Source: Beggiatoa alba B18LD
Lineage (GTDB): Bacteria; Pseudomonadota; Gammaproteobacteria; Beggiatoales; Beggiatoaceae
Direction: 5' to 3'
DNA length: 64,000 nucleotides
Assembly: GCF_000245015.1 (NCBI RefSeq)
Contig: NZ_JH600070.1
Location: forward strand, 2,204,634-2,268,633
Shown piece by piece: positions 9,613 to 18,530 of the stretch (within the stretch, counting starts at the first letter, position 1; each line of letters starts with the position of its first letter). The translations under genes and the position numbers were made by a program. A model generated the notes under the pieces. The model did not search any database. It was not told the DNA's origin and saw nothing but the letters and a program-made list of their open reading frames with translations.

Positions 9613-10590
9613 TCAGTCTGTACGCCTCTGCAACAGCGGTAAACTCAACAAGGCAAGCATCGCAATAATAAGCGGATAATGATAAAGCGGTGTGCGTTGA
9701 ATATATACCCGACTTTCTGCTGTACTGCGCTGTAGATAGCTATCAATATCAATATAAACCTTGTTTAAGGCGTGCAAATCGCTAGCGGGATAATAACGAC
9801 CTTGCGTTGTATCTGCGATGTTTTGCAACGATTGTGCGTTAAAACCACTATTGCCCGTATTTTCCTGACTGCCTACCCCTATCGTATAAATATGAATACC
9901 ATATTGTTTTGCTAAAGTTGCGGCTTGCTCAGGTTGTAACACCCCTGCATTATTATCCCCATCGGTTAATAAAATTAAAATTCTTGATTTTTCAGGACGT
10001 TCACGTAATTTTTTCACCGCTAAACCAATCGCGTCACCGATAGCGGTATCTCGCCCTGCTATGCCGATTTCTGCGCGTTCTAACATATTAATTACGGCGA
10101 GATTATCCAGCGTTAAAGGTGCTTGCAAATAGGCGTGATTAGCAAAAAGAATTAGACCAATTCGGTCGCCGATACGTTTTTCAATAAAAGGCGTTAAAAC
10201 AGATTTCACCGCTTGCAAACGATTAACCCGTTCCCCTGTTGGTAGAAAAAAATCAGCATTATCCATAGAGCCTGATAAATCGACCGCTAGCATTAAATCA
10301 TAACCTTCTTGTTTAATAACGGTTTGTTGTTCAATCCATTGAGGCTGCATTACAGCAAATACTAATCCTATCCATATCAACCACAATGCCACACATTGCC
10401 CTCGATAAGATTTCGATAAAGGCGTTATTGTCCCCTGTTGAAAAGCTTGTTGTGCACGCTGGATAGTAATAAGTCTTAAATGCGGGGGATTTATCTGATT
10501 AGCTTGATTTCGTTTAACTTTCCAAAAACGATTAATCAAGTAAGGTAAGGGCAGTAAAACAGCAAACCAAACCCATTGAAAAGTAAACAT
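9613..10590 (-). CDS. VWA-domain membrane protein, BatA-like
   Basis: 325 residues from the ATG at 10590, which has GAGG upstream. A longer in-frame opening would overlap the DUF4381 gene. Residues 5-20 and 66-82 are membrane segments. A von Willebrand A domain (about 98-285) has an intact MIDAS motif D104-x-S-x-S108 followed by the TDGDNNAG segment. A last hydrophobic helix lies near the C-terminus. BatA-type proteins work with a MoxR ATPase, DUF58 and DUF4381 proteins in envelope stress or protein maturation. It begins one base after the stop of the DUF4381 gene. MoxR and DUF58 are not present here. Confidence 0.88.
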   Translation of the reverse strand: MFTFQWVWFAVLLPLPYLINRFWKVKRNQANQINPPHLRLITIQRAQQAFQQGTITPLSKSYRGQCVALWLIWIGLVFAVMQPQWIEQQTVIKQEGYDLMLAVDLSGSMDNADFFLPTGERVNRLQAVKSVLTPFIEKRIGDRIGLILFANHAYLQAPLTLDNLAVINMLERAEIGIAGRDTAIGDAIGLAVKKLRERPEKSRILILLTDGDNNAGVLQPEQAATLAKQYGIHIYTIGVGSQENTGNSGFNAQSLQNIADTTQGRYYPASDLHALNKVYIDIDSYLQRSTAESRVYIQRTPLYHYPLIIAMLALLSLPLLQRRTD

Positions 10591-10591
10591 G

Positions 10592-11071
10592 TTAAACCTC
10601 AATCCACGCGCCGACTGCGTGATAAATTGCGGTGATTTCGCTCTTATATTCAAGCAATTGTTGGCATTGTTCAGGGGATGCGTATAACTGCGACTGCAAA
10701 AGATTGCCATCCGTTTGCCAATTAAACCCTTTTGGGTCATGTATCGTCAGCCATACGAGCCATGCTTGACCCGTTAAACCAGCACATTCCGCCCGCCCAT
10801 AACGTTGGATAGCAACGCGCTTTAATAAAATGTTGAGCGTTTGCAAATTCGTCTGTAATTGTTGCGGATTATTTACGGTGAGTGGATTGAGTTGTTGCCA
10901 TATTTGATAAGCAGACCATTGCCAACGCTGGTGTTGTCGATAACGGCGTATCATGCGATAAATCAAGATAAAACAAATAATAGCAATAAGGCTTAAAACA
11001 ATAAGCCAACCATTTGCCAGCGGAAACCATGAAATTTCGCTGAGTCCGCGTATATCGCGTAATTCGTCCAT
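10592..11071 (-). CDS. DUF4381 membrane protein
   Basis: 159 residues. After a short periplasmic start (IRGLSEISWFPLANGW), one membrane helix (about 22-40) is followed by a basic cytoplasmic segment and a helical domain ending in an Asp/Glu- and Tyr-rich part. This order is typical of DUF4381 proteins, which sit between DUF58 and VWA genes in MoxR-Bat operons. Stop and next start are one base apart, so it is translated with the VWA gene. Confidence 0.8.
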   Translation of the reverse strand: MDELRDIRGLSEISWFPLANGWLIVLSLIAIICFILIYRMIRRYRQHQRWQWSAYQIWQQLNPLTVNNPQQLQTNLQTLNILLKRVAIQRYGRAECAGLTGQAWLVWLTIHDPKGFNWQTDGNLLQSQLYASPEQCQQLLEYKSEITAIYHAVGAWIEV

Positions 11072-11107
11072 ATCGCGCCTTGAGATGGTTTAACAGGGTT
11101 ATTTTAT

Positions 11108-12007
11108 TTATAGAGAAGGGATTAAAACCCGTAAACGGCGATGATGAATTTTAAAATGTAAAGGCGGTTTCATTTTATACACTTCGCCATCTACCGCGAG
11201 TTTTAAATAAGTCCGACGACTTTCTACATAAAAATCAGATGTTGTAATATTGGCTAATTCAGGAACTTGTTTTAATGGTTTACCAAATAAGGCTTGAATT
11301 GCCATTTTAAGCAAGGTAAAGCGACTAATTCTGTGAGTATATAAAACACTTAATAAGCCATCATTTAAAGCAATTCGCTTCGGAAACGCTAAAAATTCGC
11401 TTTCATAACTATTATTTCCAACCAATAAAAAAGGCGTTACGATGATTTGCTGTTGCTTATCAGACGTGATTTTCAAGCGTAATTTGGGCGGTCGCCACAC
11501 GGTTTTAAACAGCGCAATACTCACGGCAACGGCTTTGCTCCAGCCCCAGCGACGGCGATATTGTTCCCGAATTTCAATCGCTCGCGGATGAATACCGATA
11601 GACGATTTATTTAAAAATAAATGTCCATTAATTTCCCCTACATCAATGCTTTGTGCTTCTGCTTTTGCTAAAACAAGCAAAGCTTGTTCAATATCCAGTG
11701 GAATGCCTAATTCTCGTGCAAATTGGTTAAATGTGCCTAACGGTAGTACACCAAAAATAATGGATGTTCCTGCGAGTAAATTAACGGCTGTGTTTAATGT
11801 TCCATCGCCCCCACCAACGATAATCCGCTCAAAATCGGCATTGATTAAACGGGTTAATATTGTTTTTAACCATTTGGGTTTAATTACGAAAATTCGCGCA
11901 TTTAACCCTGCTGCATGTGCCCAACGGTGTAATTTTTTCGCTTGGTCTATGGGCGATTTTCCCAGCATACTGCCTGCATAGCGATTGATAATAATAGCGG
12001 TTTTCAT
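11108..12007 (-). CDS. Diacylglycerol kinase-like lipid kinase (DAGK catalytic domain)
   Basis: 299 residues. The nucleotide-binding GGGDGT (65-70) of the DAGK_cat family is followed by PLGTFNQFARELGIP, the typical lipid-kinase loop. The C-terminal beta domain contains NKSSIG and LNDGLL. YegS-type relatives phosphorylate diacylglycerol, phosphatidylglycerol or sphingoid lipids; the substrate is not visible here. It lies 36 bp upstream of the DUF4381 gene on the same strand and may head that operon. Confidence 0.88.
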   Translation of the reverse strand: MKTAIIINRYAGSMLGKSPIDQAKKLHRWAHAAGLNARIFVIKPKWLKTILTRLINADFERIIVGGGDGTLNTAVNLLAGTSIIFGVLPLGTFNQFARELGIPLDIEQALLVLAKAEAQSIDVGEINGHLFLNKSSIGIHPRAIEIREQYRRRWGWSKAVAVSIALFKTVWRPPKLRLKITSDKQQQIIVTPFLLVGNNSYESEFLAFPKRIALNDGLLSVLYTHRISRFTLLKMAIQALFGKPLKQVPELANITTSDFYVESRRTYLKLAVDGEVYKMKPPLHFKIHHRRLRVLIPSL

Positions 12008-12061
12008 GGTTTAAGTGACGTGTAAAAAAAGGGGCGTATTTTCAGTTCCGCGTGTTCCGAC

Positions 12062-12471
12062 AGACCTACTAGGTCTGTTTTTTGTCTGAATCAGAATTCA
12101 CAGAATTTTCAGAATTAGCAGAATTAAAAACAATTAAAAATAATTAAAAATAATTAAAAATATAGTTTTTTATTCTTTTAATTTTCTTGTCTTTTTAATT
12201 CTGGAAATTCTGTTAATTCTGAAAATTCTGATTCAGACAATATTTTAATCTTGCCGATTAAAGTAAGGTCAAACAGACCTACTAGGTTTTCAAAACCTAG
12301 TAGGTCTTTTTTTTGTCTGAATCAGAATTCACAGAATTTTCAGAATTAGCAGAATTAAAAACAATTAAAAATATAATTTTTTATTCTTTTAATTTTCTTG
12401 TCTTTTTAATTCTGAAAATTCTGATTCAGACAAGCTGTTGTCTTTTTAAAATCTCGTAGAACTCAATTTAT
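12062..12471. repeat. Palindromic element R3, tandemly duplicated
   Basis: Two copies of an A-B unit follow each other with a period of about 231 bp. The first A is a contracted 15-bp palindrome at 12062-12076; the second is the full 33-bp form at 12275-12307. Module B lies at 12084-12238 and 12315-12431. The first roughly 60 bases of the two B copies are identical, and they then differ in the number of ten-base AATTAAAAAT units. The tail at 12448-12471 (AAATCTCGTAGAACTCAA) is a decayed right terminal repeat. The element fills the 540 bp between the DAG-kinase-like gene and the 47-residue peptide gene. Confidence 0.8.
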
Positions 12472-12490
12472 ATAATTGATTAATTTCCAT

Positions 12491-12525
12491 AAAAAAAGGC
12501 GATTCATGGTAGAAACGCCTTTTTT
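12491..12525 (-). terminator. Terminator of the C25 protease/peptide operon
   Basis: The stem AAAAAAAGGCG (12491-12501) pairs with CGCCTTTTT (12516-12525) around a 14-base loop. On the minus strand it ends in a T-run 20 bp after the stop of the 47-residue peptide gene. Confidence 0.8.
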
Positions 12526-12547
12526 ATGAGTGAGTTTTATCAATCAC

Positions 12548-12691
12548 TTATTCATCAAATGGACTGCATCCATGAACGGCAACATTTTTCAGTAATTCAT
12601 CTTGTTGAAAAACCTTAATGCTTGGCGGTTCATATAAGGGACGGTCGTCGACGGTTTCTTCTGTCGGTTTAGGTTGTTGCGTGTCGTTCAT
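12548..12691 (-). CDS. 47-residue peptide with YxxPxI motif, candidate modified-peptide precursor
   Basis: A short gene found by reading the gap. The ATG at 12691 is 11 bp after the stop of the FN3-like gene, with GAGG overlapping that stop, so it is translationally coupled; it ends at a TAA 20 bp before a clear terminator. The first 18 residues are acidic/polar (MNDTQQPKPTEETVDDRP). Then come Y20-E-P-P23-S-I25, an acidic-hydrophobic stretch with D31-E-L-L34, and a tail V39-H-G-C42-S-P-F-D-E47 with one Cys. Y-x-x-P-x-[LI] is the leader motif recognised by PqqD-like domains in lasso and some other RiPP precursors. No maturation enzyme is next to it, so a RiPP role is only a hypothesis. It may instead be a small partner of the protease. 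Confidence 0.65.
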   Translation of the reverse strand: MNDTQQPKPTEETVDDRPLYEPPSIKVFQQDELLKNVAVHGCSPFDE

Positions 12692-12702
12692 AAGCCTTGC
12701 CT

Positions 12703-13830
12703 CTATTCAATCGTTAAATGTTGTATTTCGCTATAAGCCTGATTGCCCACTTCATCTTGTCCAACCACACGCCAAATGAGATTAGTCGGTTTTGGTAACT
12801 GTTCGACCAGTGTTTGCCAGTCGTTGAATGGGGGCGTAAATGTGCTGGTTGCTGGAAGTTCGTAAACGGTTTGTCCATTATCAACAGAGTATTGTAGCTT
12901 GAATCCTGTGTAACTCTCTGTTGTCCATGCTAAAGTAGGCGATTGGGTTTTATCCGCCGTGCTGTTATCGGCGGGGCTTAGGATGGTAATGGCGTTAGGC
13001 ATGGCGGTGATAGGTTCATGAAATGTGCTCACGCCGTGCAAATCGATATCTTCCAATTTGTAGTAGTAGCGTTGTCCTACAATCGTGGTGTTATCGGTAA
13101 AGCCATAAGCACTGCCGACACCATCCGCAGGAATCAAGGCACTGGTTAGGCGTTGATATGTGCCGTCTTTGCTGTCACTGCGCCAAATATGAAAGCCTGC
13201 ATTGTCTAGCTCAAACGCGGTTTTCCATGTGAGCTTTACGCTGTCGGGCAAGCTGATGGCGTTGAAACTGGAGAGGGTGACGAGGAGGTCACCGCCAGCT
13301 CCACCCGCGCCGCCTGAAGGGTTTTGGTTTTCTTGGGTAGAGCAGAGGACGCAAGAGTTCAATGTAGTCGATGTGAAAGTGACACTATTAAAAATAATAA
13401 TACCATTGGGATTTGCACCACCGACAAAATTAGCACTGGCAACGGTGGACGCACCTGCATTAAAGTTAGTATTTGTAAAATAGTCAGTGTTGTTTGTTCC
13501 AGCTGGTGCAACGTTACTACATACTAATTTATAGACATTGGGAATGAAAAAATGGGGAATAGGAAAGCCACCAAAACTACTGAAAGTCAAGGTTGCATTT
13601 GAGCAATTGGTTGTATTATCAAATGTCCAATATTGTCTTGTGCAAGCAACTCCAGCAGGTAAATTCGTTGTTAAAACTGCAGTTGTTGTCCCACCACCAA
13701 TTGCAGTATTAGTCACGGTACAAGTTCCCCCGTCAGTCTGTAACTCCACTGCTAACGCATCAAACTGCACACCAGCAGTTAATCCCAGCGTGAAAAATAG
13801 CGGTAAAGCCTGTTTTAAACGTTCTTGCAT
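12703..13830 (-). CDS. Secreted protein with Cys-rich N-terminal region and FN3-like repeats
   Basis: 375 residues from the ATG at 13830, preceded by AGGGAG; a longer frame would start inside the protease gene. Residues 1-28 are a signal peptide. Residues 30-170 are Ser/Thr/Asn-rich with scattered Cys and end in a CVLC pair and a Gly-Ala linker. Residues about 180-275 match the FN3-like stretch LSSFNAISLPDSVKLTWKT followed by DNAGFHIWRS, common in secreted bacterial proteins. A second Ig/FN3-like domain (about 280-375) ends the chain. No membrane anchor is seen. It lies 22 bp after the C25 protease gene, so it may be a substrate, cofactor or surface partner of that enzyme. Confidence 0.75.
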   Translation of the reverse strand: MQERLKQALPLFFTLGLTAGVQFDALAVELQTDGGTCTVTNTAIGGGTTTAVLTTNLPAGVACTRQYWTFDNTTNCSNATLTFSSFGGFPIPHFFIPNVYKLVCSNVAPAGTNNTDYFTNTNFNAGASTVASANFVGGANPNGIIIFNSVTFTSTTLNSCVLCSTQENQNPSGGAGGAGGDLLVTLSSFNAISLPDSVKLTWKTAFELDNAGFHIWRSDSKDGTYQRLTSALIPADGVGSAYGFTDNTTIVGQRYYYKLEDIDLHGVSTFHEPITAMPNAITILSPADNSTADKTQSPTLAWTTESYTGFKLQYSVDNGQTVYELPATSTFTPPFNDWQTLVEQLPKPTNLIWRVVGQDEVGNQAYSEIQHLTIE

Positions 13831-13852
13831 GTTAAATAAACTCCCTAAAAAT

Positions 13853-16603
13853 TTATGGTAATTGGATATGCAAACTCGGTTCACCAAATAAGGTATAAAT
13901 TTCTAAATTATCGATAGAAACCCCATAAGTGGTCACGGCTTCTATTTTCGCACTGGTTACTAACGCACCTAGCTCAGTTTGCTGATTCACAAAAAGATTT
14001 TTAAACAACTCTTCTGACATCGCTGCGTGTTCAATGCTTGCCCCTAACCCTGTTGGTGCTAAAACAGCAATAGCCCCTTTGTTTGCTGTGTTTAATAAGG
14101 CTTCTGCGAGTGGGTTTTCAGTCGCTCGATAATTTGCAAATCGCCCATTAATACAACTTAGTATAACAGCAAATGTTAAGCGGTCTTGATTGGTTAAGGA
14201 AGCCACATCTGATGATTCGAACATGAATTCGCCTGCCCAGTTTTCTACGCCACCATGTCCATTATAACTGGTGACTAATGCGCCCTCATTTAAATATTTG
14301 ATAATATCCGCTTTTGCTAATGAACCACTGTCATTGTAAGCATTTAAATAAACGCTGTGAGCAATTTGATTGGGAATTCGATAAGTAATGAGATAGTTAG
14401 AAACGGCTTCAAATTCGGTTTCATTATCTGCAACAAATAAGACATTTTTTTGCCAATTATCCGTTGTTGTGCTGGGTTGGGTGTAGGCGATAATTTTATC
14501 GGTGACTGCCTCAACTTGTGCTTGTGTACGCACAGGTATTCGTCCTGCGATTAAATCAGGCAGTTGGTCATCACCGCTAACACTCACAAACCAGTTATCG
14601 GAGGCGGTATCGCCTAAACGAGGAGTTTTTAAAATATAAGTAGGTACATAATTAATGCCACCTGCTAAACGGTTTAAATAATCCTGATTCGCATCGCCAA
14701 TAAATAGCACGTAAGCGGGGCGCGGGCTTTGGTAATGCTGATAAGCGTAACTGATAAAGTCTTTAATTGCTTGTGGATTCATGACACCATTGTTGAAATC
14801 GTCATAAATATCTTGCGTCGTTGTACTTAATACTTGATGACCTTGTGTTTTTAAGTGATTCACTAAACGACTCACATCAAAACTTTCATGATAAATGACA
14901 AGATAATCCGCTTGTTGACACGGAGATTTTAACGGCGGGTCGTTGGGGATTTCTAAGTGCATGGCAGTCGGTTGATGGAGTAAAGCGACATCTAAGCCTA
15001 AGGCAAGCCATTTTTTAGCTGTGCTGAGGGTATCACCGAATAATAAGCTGTAAGTGCCATTGGTTTGGCGGGTGATTTGGGTATTAATATAAGGCTTTAC
15101 ATTATCAGGGTCGGTAATATCAACTAAAACGATAAAATCTGAGGTAAAGCCGTTGAGTTGGATGTTTATTTGCCCTGTTTCAGCCGTTGTAAAGGTCAGT
15201 TGATTATTTTCAGCGGTATAACTTGCGGTGTAATCCACTTCTAAGGCATCAACATAGAGTTCATCAACACTTGCGCCTGTTTTGCCTAAAGACGATAAAG
15301 TAATGGTATTTCTACCTTGAATCAGTTTATCTTGTGTAACTTCAATTTGATGGACAAAAGTCTCTTGTTCATCCCAATACGCATCTTGAATATTATCTTG
15401 ATTTAAAAAGACTAAGGTATGATGGTCAGGTGTGTAGTAAACATCGCCCGCCCGCCCTTGTAAATAAACACGCAAGTTAGCAGTTTCAGTCGCTTCTTTG
15501 ATTAGATTGGATAAAGTTACGGGCATCGCTTGTGAACCACCTGCGATTAAACGCGCCCAAAACCAGCCATTACTATCTTCTGTCGGCACTGCTCCCCAAT
15601 ATTCTTTATCCTCTTCGACCCGTTTACTCGCGCGAAATTGCGTTAATGGGGTTAAATCAGCGTGAGGCGTGCCATCTGCAAGACTCATGCGGGTTGTGCC
15701 ATCAAATTTTAGGGTTAAATCATAAACATTAGTGCGGGTATATTCGCCTGTCATGGCTTGTGCGTAGAAAAAAATCGCGTCGCTATCGTTAAATACGCCA
15801 TCCTCTTCCCCTAAAACATACAAGGGAATAGCTTGCCCCTGTAAACTCATTTCTATCCATCGCGGGTCAAATTGACTGATATCTAAACCGATTTTAAGAA
15901 AATCTTGTTTCGTTAAAAAATAAATCCCGTCTTTTTCTAGCATTAGCTGCAAGCGAATATTGCCTGCGGGGCAAGTTGTGCTTGTGGTCAATGCCCGCGT
16001 CTTGTTAGCGGATACAGTAACAGGGGAATAATTGAGCAAGGTTTGCTGTAAAACTTGATTAAAAACGGGTTGTGCTTCTGTCTCTGTTGATGACAAATTG
16101 CGTGTTGTGGGAGCGTTAAACCAGACTTTAACCGTTAATTGTTGATAAAAAGTTATTTGTTGCGCGTTTGCATCGTATAAAACGGGGTTAAAAATCACTT
16201 GCGTGATGGATTGCTCACGAATTTTTCCTGTTATTCCAAACTTAACGGGAGTTTGTGGTAAACCGTTTGTATCCGTGATAGCTAAACGGGCGGGCATGGT
16301 TTGTACGACACTGTCTAAAATTTCAATACGAGGCGTTGCGCCTTCTGGCGTTGCTAATAGCGTTCCGCGTAACGGGAGCGGTGCATCAGGGCGATAACTT
16401 GCGCCTGCTAATTGAACTTGGTATTGCGTTTCGCCTATCTCATCAGTGGTCGGGATAAGCTGTAAGCCATCACTGATTAACTGTAAGGTTGCAAATTGCG
16501 AATTGCTTTCAAGCAATTGAATCTCTGTTGTTGCAAAAGCCAGCGATTGAAACGATAAGAGCCAGAGGCTGATAAAAAAGCGGATGGTATTCAAATGAAA
16601 CAC
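13853..16603 (-). CDS. Secreted C25-family (gingipain-like) cysteine peptidase
   Basis: 916 residues. The signal peptide is residues 1-24 (cleavage near AFA-TTE). A long beta-rich propeptide-like region includes the Peptidase_C25 N-terminal pattern. The catalytic domain (about 560-870) has GDANQDYL, ASDNWFVSVSGDD, PDLIAGRIPVRT, the catalytic His783 in NGHGG and Cys817 in LSCINGRF. Family members cleave after Arg or Lys, or act as self-processing sortase-like enzymes in type IX secretion; no T9SS is expected in this lineage. It heads a three-gene minus-strand operon with the FN3-like protein and the 47-residue peptide. Confidence 0.9.
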   Translation of the reverse strand: MFHLNTIRFFISLWLLSFQSLAFATTEIQLLESNSQFATLQLISDGLQLIPTTDEIGETQYQVQLAGASYRPDAPLPLRGTLLATPEGATPRIEILDSVVQTMPARLAITDTNGLPQTPVKFGITGKIREQSITQVIFNPVLYDANAQQITFYQQLTVKVWFNAPTTRNLSSTETEAQPVFNQVLQQTLLNYSPVTVSANKTRALTTSTTCPAGNIRLQLMLEKDGIYFLTKQDFLKIGLDISQFDPRWIEMSLQGQAIPLYVLGEEDGVFNDSDAIFFYAQAMTGEYTRTNVYDLTLKFDGTTRMSLADGTPHADLTPLTQFRASKRVEEDKEYWGAVPTEDSNGWFWARLIAGGSQAMPVTLSNLIKEATETANLRVYLQGRAGDVYYTPDHHTLVFLNQDNIQDAYWDEQETFVHQIEVTQDKLIQGRNTITLSSLGKTGASVDELYVDALEVDYTASYTAENNQLTFTTAETGQINIQLNGFTSDFIVLVDITDPDNVKPYINTQITRQTNGTYSLLFGDTLSTAKKWLALGLDVALLHQPTAMHLEIPNDPPLKSPCQQADYLVIYHESFDVSRLVNHLKTQGHQVLSTTTQDIYDDFNNGVMNPQAIKDFISYAYQHYQSPRPAYVLFIGDANQDYLNRLAGGINYVPTYILKTPRLGDTASDNWFVSVSGDDQLPDLIAGRIPVRTQAQVEAVTDKIIAYTQPSTTTDNWQKNVLFVADNETEFEAVSNYLITYRIPNQIAHSVYLNAYNDSGSLAKADIIKYLNEGALVTSYNGHGGVENWAGEFMFESSDVASLTNQDRLTFAVILSCINGRFANYRATENPLAEALLNTANKGAIAVLAPTGLGASIEHAAMSEELFKNLFVNQQTELGALVTSAKIEAVTTYGVSIDNLEIYTLFGEPSLHIQLP

Positions 16604-16740
16604 TCACTCAGTTACGTTATGAATAAATAGGTATTTGCACTAATCAACGGGTTGATGATTGATAATCTTATTCTATTTATAACAAACTTTTGGATTGAGG
16701 AATAAATCAATAAAGTCTTAGTTTAAATTGTACTAATATA

Positions 16741-16755
16741 GACTATACTATAGTC
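16741..16755. promoter_or_regulatory. 15-bp perfect palindrome upstream of the pirin gene
   Basis: GACTATA-C-TATAGTC lies about 78 bp before the pirin ATG, inside an AT-rich stretch that could hold a promoter. A 7-1-7 palindrome of this kind is a plausible operator for a dimeric repressor or LysR-type regulator. The regulator is not visible. Confidence 0.4.
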
Positions 16756-16832
16756 AACTTTTAAACAGGTCGTTTATTACGTTTCTATCGTTGATGTTTT
16801 AGCATATTAGTGACTCTTTAAGGGGGTTAATC

Positions 16833-17531
16833 ATGTTTAGTTTACGTCCTTCTCAAGAACGCGGGCACGCAAATCACGGTTGGTTAGATACCTATCACAG
16901 TTTTTCTTTTGCTGATTATTATGACCCTCAGCATATGCAATTTGGCGCATTGCGGGTGATTAATGAAGACACTGTTATTCCCGCCGCTGGCTTTCCTATG
17001 CATGGTCATAGCAATATGGAAATCGTGACTTATATTTTAGAAGGTCAATTAGCGCATCGGGATAGCATGGGCAATAGTGCGGTGATTCGTAAAGGCGAAG
17101 TACAACGCATGAGTGCAGGCACAGGGGTAAATCACAGCGAATATAATGCTTCTTCTCAAGAAAATGTGCATTTATTACAGATTTGGATTAAACCCAATCA
17201 GTTAAACCTTCCGCCAAGTTATGAGCAGAAAGCCTTTACTGTGGCAGAACAAGCAGGCGAATTTGTCCTCGTAGGTTCACCCGATGGGCGTTTTGGTTCT
17301 GTAACGATTCATCAAGATGTCTTGTTATACGCAGCACAGTTAAAGCAGGGACAAACAACCGTCATGACATTAAGCCCTAACCGTCGGATTTATTTGCACA
17401 TCGCACGCGGTACGCTTGAAGCTAATGGACATGTCTTGCAAAGTGGTGACGCAATGACTATTGAAGCGGAGACAAACTTGCAATTAACTGCTATGGAACA
17501 TGCTGAAGTTTTACTCTTTGATTTAGCATAA
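16833..17531 (+). CDS. Pirin-family cupin protein (YhhW-like quercetinase)
   Basis: 232 residues in two cupin domains. The N-terminal one holds the metal ligands H57, H59, H101 and E103 (MHGHSN and GVNHSEYN), the same set as E. coli YhhW. AGGGGG lies ahead of the ATG. Characterised relatives open the ring of quercetin with O2; in bacteria the natural role is often oxidative-stress related. A palindromic candidate operator lies upstream. The gene is monocistronic and followed by element R4. Confidence 0.93.
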   Translation: MFSLRPSQERGHANHGWLDTYHSFSFADYYDPQHMQFGALRVINEDTVIPAAGFPMHGHSNMEIVTYILEGQLAHRDSMGNSAVIRKGEVQRMSAGTGVNHSEYNASSQENVHLLQIWIKPNQLNLPPSYEQKAFTVAEQAGEFVLVGSPDGRFGSVTIHQDVLLYAAQLKQGQTTVMTLSPNRRIYLHIARGTLEANGHVLQSGDAMTIEAETNLQLTAMEHAEVLLFDLA

Positions 17532-17553
17532 CTCCAGTTTTATAAAAAAATAG

Positions 17554-17863
17554 AGACCTACTAGGTTTTAAAAACCTAGTAGGTCTGTCAGAACATGTGA
17601 AAAGGATTCATCAGAGAAGATTAAATATTGTCTGAATCAAGATTTTCAGGATTAACAGGATTTAAAACCCTTAAACCAAAAAACTAAGGCGAATAACGCT
17701 TTTTAATTCTGCTAATTCTGAAAATTCTGTGAATTCTGATTCAGACAAAAAAAGACCTAACAAGATTAAAACATTGTCTGAATCAGGATTTTCAGGATAA
17801 CTAAGGTGAATAATGCTTTTTAATTCTGCTAATTCTGAAAATTCTGTGAATTCTGATTCAGAC
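17554..17863. repeat. Palindromic element R4 with two module B copies
   Basis: Module A is at 17554-17586. Module B copies lie at 17630-17746 and 17776-17863, each bounded by GTCTGAATCA and CTGATTCAGAC. In both B copies the left arm uses GGATT units and the right arm AATTCTG units, so the arms are mismatched at the variable base, unlike R1, R3 and R8. The second B is internally shortened. Clear terminal repeats are missing; the pirin stop is followed by AACTCCAGTTTT, a possible relic. The element fills the 382 bp between pirin and the nitroreductase gene. Confidence 0.8.
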
Positions 17864-17913
17864 AAATAGCTGATATTTCATCCCGTTATCTCTACATTGA
17901 AAGGAAACCAAAC

Positions 17914-18516
17914 ATGCAACCAAATCCAGCCACAGCAAACGCACCGATTCATGAATTAATCGCACATCGTTGGAGTCCTCGGGCTTATGATTCGACAAAA
18001 ATAGTCAGTCGCGAACAGATTTTAGCCTTAGTCGAAGCTGCTCGTTGGGCTCCCTCTTGCTTTGGGGATGAACCTTGGCGGTTTGTCATTTGTGATAAAA
18101 ACAGCAACCCGACGGCTTGGCAACATGCGTTTGATTGTTTAGTTGAAGGTAATCAAGTATGGGTGAAAAATGCCCCCGTGATTATTTTGGCAACTGCCAG
18201 CGATAATTTTAAACACAATGGACATGCAAACCGTTGGGCAAGTTATGATACAGGTGCGGCCAGCGAAAACTTATGTTTACAAGCGGTTGCTTTAGGTTTA
18301 GTGGCACATCAAATGGGTGGTTTTGACCCTGCAAAAGCGAAAACTGTGTTTAATATTCCTGATGGCATCACCTGTATGGCAATGATTGCCGTGGGATATC
18401 AAGCAGAAGCAGACACATTAACAGGGGATATGAAAGCGCGGGAAACTGCACCCCGTCAACGGGTTGCTTTAGAAAAACAATTCTTTGATGGGACTTGGGA
18501 TAAAGGGATTATTTAA
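17914..18516 (+). CDS. Nitroreductase-family FMN oxidoreductase
   Basis: 200 residues, a typical length for the family. The FMN-binding start HRWSPRAYD, the segment AARWAPSCFGDEPWRFVI and the later GAASENLCLQAVALGL with MIAVGY are diagnostic. Members transfer electrons from NAD(P)H to nitro compounds, quinones or flavins, usually as dimers. AAAGGAAA precedes the ATG. The substrate is unknown. Confidence 0.93.
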   Translation: MQPNPATANAPIHELIAHRWSPRAYDSTKIVSREQILALVEAARWAPSCFGDEPWRFVICDKNSNPTAWQHAFDCLVEGNQVWVKNAPVIILATASDNFKHNGHANRWASYDTGAASENLCLQAVALGLVAHQMGGFDPAKAKTVFNIPDGITCMAMIAVGYQAEADTLTGDMKARETAPRQRVALEKQFFDGTWDKGII

Positions 18517-18530
18517 ACACACAGGTGGGA

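Noticed and set aside
13202-13861. Plus-strand frames opposite the FN3-like gene
   Set aside because: Shadows of a real minus-strand coding region with signal peptide and domains.
17671-17865. 64-residue minus-strand frame with duplicated SESEFTEFSELAEL
   Set aside because: It is the translation of two module B palindromes in element R4.
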